A stretch of DNA of 64,000 nucleotides, taken from positions 6,735,001-6,799,000 of the forward strand of contig CAMRHE010000063.1 in the NCBI GenBank assembly GCA_947044405.1, in the 5' to 3' direction. Source of the DNA: Leptodactylus fallax. Lineage: Eukaryota > Chordata > Amphibia > Anura > Leptodactylidae. A program made the translations under genes and the position numbers. The notes under the pieces are model-generated. The model worked only from the letters and a program-made list of their open reading frames with translations, did no database searches and was not told the DNA's origin. Shown here piece after piece: positions 60,116 through 64,000 of this stretch; within the stretch, counting starts at the first letter, position 1, and each line of letters begins with the position of its first letter.

Positions 60116-60612
60116 TAAAGGGAGTCTATCATTCGCAAAAGCACTTTTAAGCTCTCCTTCCTTTCCTTGTTTTCTTCTCCCAGCCGATTCCAAGATAATT
60201 CGTTTCTTCATATATGTAAATGAGCACCCAAGGCGTACCTTCTCTTCTGCGAGCACCCATCGCGTCACCGCTTCTCACCGCCCCTTCGGCCGTTGCGGTG
60301 ACTCCCTTTTTGGTCTTCTCTGTATTTTCTTTCTTCTAAGTCCTCGTACGCAGCGCTCTGCGCATGCGCAATTGGCTCTGCCACGCTCTTGTGACAGACC
60401 ACCTGAAAATGGCGGCCCGATTGCGCATGCGCAGTTGCAAGAATTCGCTGCCAACGAGAACTGAGAAGAAAGAAGACCAAGAGGGGAGTCACCGCAATGG
60501 CCAAAGGGGCGGTGAGAAGTGATGACGCGATGGGTGCTCGCAGAAGAGAAGGTACGCCCCGGGTGCTCCGTGGAGCTCATTTACATATATGAAGAAACAA
60601 ATTATCTTGAGG
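60116..60612. mobile_element. Large foldback element with paired NRF-1 motifs
   Basis: Arms of ~170 bases: tcgtttcttcatatatgtaa, gcgagcacccatcgcgtcac, cggccgttgcggtgactccc on the left (60195-60310) are mirrored by gggagtcaccgcaatggcca, gatgacgcgatgggtgctcg and catttacatatatgaagaaa on the right (60484-60598). Tgcgcatgcgca occurs at 60359-60370 and 60422-60433. CpG-rich relative to its surroundings. Confidence 0.88.
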
Positions 60613-60722
60613 TCCGCCGGTTTTATACTGAAACTTTTCTCTCCACTGATCTTAAGCAGATTCTGTGGTGAGGTCTCCTACAGAGAACGGACACTCTAAC
60701 GCAAGTGTGAATACAGTCTTAG
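60613..60722. mobile_element. Fragment of GTTCACAC-type palindromic element
   Basis: cttttctctccactgatctt and acgcaagtgtgaatacagtc match right-hand parts of 54110-54181. Confidence 0.6.
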
Positions 60723-61012
60723 AAGGCCGGCTCCCTCTAGTGGCTCGGGGGACAGACTGCCTGGCTATAAATGCAGGACGATTCTGGGATTTTGTGTGAC
60801 AATCTCTCGTCCCATTAGTAAATGGGACACCATCTTGTCTCTGGAACCTCCGATAATCTGTTCTGTAAATGTCAGAGATGGCAAAATGGCGGCCAGCGCT
60901 GTCACTAAGGGAAATCAGGTCTGAAAATAGAAAAACATTCCTCCCTAAAATCCAAAACTTCCCCAGTCCTCTGCTTTAAAGGTGTCACCAACTCTATTCT
61001 TAGTTATATCTG
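60723..61012. other. No gene seen
   Basis: Leads into the inverted-motif array; ctttaaaggtgtcaccaact at 60973 is a possible element end. Confidence 0.4.
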
Positions 61013-61880
61013 TTCCTGGAAAAGCTGGGTGACAATATGGTAGTCTGGGGTTTTACACAGCTTTCCTAGAGTCCTGAATGGTACACGTCTTCTCCTGAAG
61101 TTCTGGTTATGCTTCAATAGAGGAAAAGTATCTAGAAAAGCTGGATGACAACCAGTATGGTAACAGTAAGACCCGGTTCACCCAGCTTTTCTGTAGTACT
61201 GAATGGAAAATCTGCCTCGTTATGTGTCATTGCATTATCTATCACTCTACCATTTTGTCATTCAGGACTCTATAAAAGCTGGGTGAAAGCCCACGGTGGT
61301 GGTAGTTACTGAGACATATTGGTTGTCATCCAACTTTTCTGGAGTCCTGAACAACACCAATAAATCCTTTCTTACTGTATAAGAAGGCTTTTTGTGAAAA
61401 ACCCAGTGGCAAACACAACTTTTCTAGATTCCTGAATGGTAAAGAGACCTAGTTATACAGTGATAGGGGATGTATATATTTATAACAAAGGCAGATTTGT
61501 CATTCAGGACACTAGAAAAGCTGAATATAAACCAATTCGGTTGCGGTAGCAGCTCCACCAGGGGTTTTCACTCAGCTTTTTACAGTACTGAATGGCAAAA
61601 AGGTCTAGTTATCCAGTGAGAGGGGATGTATTGAAACAAAACAAGGTATAGTTGTCACTCAGGACTCTAAAAAAGCTGGGTGAGCAGTGATGGACACCAC
61701 ATTGGTTGTCATCTAGCTTTTCTGGAGTCCCGAATGAAAATTGTGCCTAGGTTAGTGAGTATATAACAGGACAGATTTACCATTCAGGATTCTAGAAAAG
61801 TCGGGTAAAGACACCTGTGGTGAGCTGTTTAGGATTTACCCATATCATTCAGAGGTCTTGGAAAGTTGGATGGCAGCAAA
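61013..61880. repeat. Array of ~13 mostly alternating inverted copies of one ~28-bp motif
   Basis: Forward motif, assembled from its copies: cattcaggactctagaaaag followed by ctgggtgacaa. Forward copies start near 61013, 61130, 61258, 61500, 61653, 61780 and 61846; reverse copies lie near 61055, 61178, 61321, 61415, 61569 and 61703. Most forward/reverse neighbours are 35-60 bases apart and could fold into a row of hairpins. The DNA between motifs is largely unrelated from one interval to the next. Confidence 0.85.
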
Positions 61881-62099
61881 TATAATGGGAGTATAATAAT
61901 AGTTTTTGGGTGGGCGAGGCCAAGTCAAAAGTTTGCAGTGGGGCCCAGTCTTTGTTAGTTACGCCCCATGAGGATCGTATTGTAAATTGTTTCCAAAATA
62001 AAAGTTTGACCCTTTATTTACTTATGTAGGGGTCGCCGTCTCTGGATGATCACAAGGTCAGTATCTCTACTTCTAGATTTCAACGACTGAAAAAAAAAA
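61881..62099. other. Dispersed repeat end
   Basis: gcagtggggcccagtctttg and ttagttacgcccc (61938-61970) look like the end of a common frog repeat; identification from memory. Confidence 0.35.
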
Positions 62100-62315
62100 A
62101 TTTAGAGGGATTGTCCAGAATTGCAAAAACGTGGCTACCTTCTTCCAAAAACAGAGCCCCGCTTGTCAATGGCTTAAGTCTGGTATTGCAGCTCTATTGT
62201 AATAAAGGGAGCAGAGCTGCACTACTAAGCACAACCCATGGACAGGAGTGGCGCTGTTTTTGGAAATATGCAGCCATGTTTCTCTAATCCTAAAAAAAAC
62301 AACCCCCTTAAAGAC
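62100..62315. mobile_element. Palindromic element family C, copy 2
   Basis: ttccaaaaacagagccccgc and gtggcgctgtttttggaaat as mirrored arms, ggtattgcagctc inside, and agggattgtccagaattgc / aacaacccccttaa at the ends. Confidence 0.83.
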
Positions 62316-62585
62316 CTATAGATACTCTGTCTATTCAGACTAATCTGACAGAAATGATGTGTCCCTTTAAGAAATCCCTGTGATCAGTGATCAGTGACCT
62401 GGTGCTACCATAACCAGCCGGTGAACAGGATGATGACCAGCGAGGGGCAAACTGTGTATCACAGGGCAGGTGGAGAGAAGAAGACCATGCTCCTGGCCCT
62501 GATCTGTGTTTCCTTCTGGCATGGACCGCCTACCTGGCAGCCATTTTGAATAATTTCTCCAAGTTCTCCAATAGAACCGTGCCTA

Positions 62586-62617
62586 ATTTGCATAATTTCC
62601 CAGAATGCATTGCTGGA
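62586..62617 (-). repeat. Octamer-bearing dispersed repeat, copy 2
   Basis: Minus strand: ccagcaatgcattctgggaa then attatgcaaatt; ATGCAAAT at 62586-62593. Confidence 0.65.
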
Positions 62618-63118
62618 ACTCTCCCTAAGTTTAATGAAGGATGTAAAGAATAAATCAAATGATGGAAAATCTTTAAAATTATGGCTTTTATGCTGCTGTG
62701 ACCTAGTGAGGGGCGGAGCCTCCTGCTTGCTGGCTATAATCTGGTCCGATCAGGATGTGGCTGTAGGATCGCTGGGGCAGAAATTTTGGCTGAAATTTTT
62801 GATAAAAAAAAAAAAAAAAAAAAAAAAATTAAAAATCCGAAAGGTTTGGATAAAATTCTGGGTTTTGTTTTTCATGGTTCACGTTCATTATATTTTACAA
62901 ATATTTTATACAAAAAGTTGCTTCTTCTTCAGAAAAGTAACAGGTTCATAAAGAGCCCCTGGAGACATTGCTCAGCCTCCTGCACCACACACAGGAGTTG
63001 CGGCAGATCTGCTCCAGACCACAAGGACCTCCGGAGCGCAGAACACTCTTTACATGTCAGATAGACAACCCCACAGTGACAACCTAACAGGGATAACCTC
63101 AGGGCAACATTCATTTAA
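62618..63118. other. No gene seen; poly-A tract
   Basis: About 24 A at 62804-62827. The 113-residue frame across it is a by-product. Confidence 0.4.
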
Positions 63119-63183
63119 CTTAAGGAGAACACCGGGCAGTGCATTATGGGAATGTATGCAAATCAAAGGATTGAAGATACATC
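63119..63183 (+). repeat. Octamer-bearing dispersed repeat, copy 3
   Basis: cagtgcattatgggaatgta then tgcaaatc; ATGCAAAT at 63156-63163. Preceded by ttaaggagaacaccggg. Confidence 0.65.
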
Positions 63184-63523
63184 TAATGTAATCTTATTAC
63201 TGAGGAGGAGTCATAAAGGAGGGGCGGGGCATCACATAAGCCCTCCCAGTTCACCTCAGTGATTATGGTCCTCCTGCTGTGCACTATAGAGCAAAGACTC
63301 ATGACTCCAGCTATAAATCAAGATTCTTACGCTTTTCCTTTAAGAACATCTTCACATTTAACCAATTTTTAGACTGACCAACTCAGAAAGGACATGGTGA
63401 CCACCCACTGTCTGTCACTGGGTCACCTCCAAGTCCCTCAGCAGGACAAGCCATCTCCAAAGAGAACAGAAGAAACAACACACAGTATTATACATGGGTA
63501 ACTTCAGTGGGATACCTAGTTAG
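63184..63523. other. No gene seen
   Basis: Spacer between the two direct octamer copies. Confidence 0.35.
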
Positions 63524-63590
63524 CCTAAGGAGAGATAACGGCAAAGCACCATGGGAAATTATGCAAATCTGAAGATGAGAAGGTCCATCT
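63524..63590 (+). repeat. Octamer-bearing dispersed repeat, copy 4
   Basis: cctaaggagagataacggca, then caccatgggaaattatgcaa; ATGCAAAT at 63561-63568. Direct partner of copy 3, ~405 bases away, including the preceding aaggaga and following gatacatct / ggtccatct. Confidence 0.7.
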
Positions 63591-64000
63591 GTTACCACCA
63601 TGTTCCAAAAGTCTGATCTGCTGATCTCAGTCCCATTCTAGAGAGTGGGGGAGGAGCAATGAGGCACATTAGGAGGGCTACAGGCCGACTTTGGCTGTGA
63701 ATTCTGTTGTGTGACCAAAAATTGGTATATTGTCCTGTGAGTCGTTCACAAATATAAGTCAATTGCGTCACATTGCGACCCTGAGGGTGCTGCGACCGCT
63801 ACTTCTAGTCTCATAGAAATCCATCAGAGCTCACGCTTTTTGCGCAGCACCTCTGGGGTTACAATGCGGCTCCGTTCACGTACATTAGAGAAGGAGTCAC
63901 AAGGCACCATGGCGATCATTGGTCAAGTGAGACGAGATGTGCCATGGCCAAAGTTGCCATGTGGCCCTAGCCTTATTTACCATAGGAATTAATGAACAGT
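63591..64000. other. No gene seen
   Basis: 63780-63850 (gaccctgagggtgctgcgac, gcagcacctctggggttaca) is a weak inverted pair, probably a palindromic element cut by the window end. Confidence 0.4.

Overview
This is vertebrate non-coding DNA, most likely from a frog (anuran, probably a neobatrachian). That assignment is inference. It rests on three different Tc1/mariner transposons with long inverted repeats, many short palindromic elements ending in TTAAAGGGG / CCCCTTTAA or in a GTTCACAC-type motif, long GATA arrays, and the absence of any long gene-like reading frame. I recognise these palindromic families as typical of frog genomes, but I could not run a repeat search. No complete cellular gene is visible. 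The only plausible host coding piece is one 67-base exon-like segment at 30775-30841.

Layout. 1-1.6 kb: a Tc1 element cut by the window edge, followed by GATA repeats. 1.6-11.6 kb: mostly unremarkable DNA with diverged tandem blocks (3.0-3.6, 4.8-5.1, 5.7-5.9 kb) and a foldback element (9.0-9.5 kb). 11.6-13.1 kb: a 49-bp minisatellite that appears to have grown out of one arm of a foldback element. 15-24 kb: tandem duplications, an ~84-bp tandem repeat carrying two transposon insertions (19.9-21.3 kb), and several palindromic elements. 25.3-27.0 kb: a three-copy ~0.67-kb tandem duplication. 28-35 kb: palindromic elements, the exon candidate, a ~95-bp array and a very uniform 31-bp array. 35.3-37.0 kb: a third Tc1 element with both ends present. 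37-46 kb: palindromic elements, a 60-bp array and a palindrome carrying two convergent CTCF-type motifs. 46.7-48.7 kb: a 20-bp minisatellite of nearly 2 kb. 49.9-51.3 kb: TATC/GATA arrays. 53.6-57.6 kb: a tandem triplication and more palindromic elements. 58.4-59.5 kb: a minisatellite with about 28 CACGTG E-boxes. 60-64 kb: an NRF-1-motif foldback, an array of about 13 mostly alternating inverted copies of one motif, and octamer-bearing repeats.

The genes do not work together as a pathway. The three transposase genes are all broken by stops, frameshifts or deletions. The interest lies in DNA architecture: seven large tandem arrays with unrelated units, foldback elements carrying regulatory-type motifs (CTCF, NRF-1, CCAAT, octamer), and insertions into tandem repeats where the neighbouring units show the empty site.
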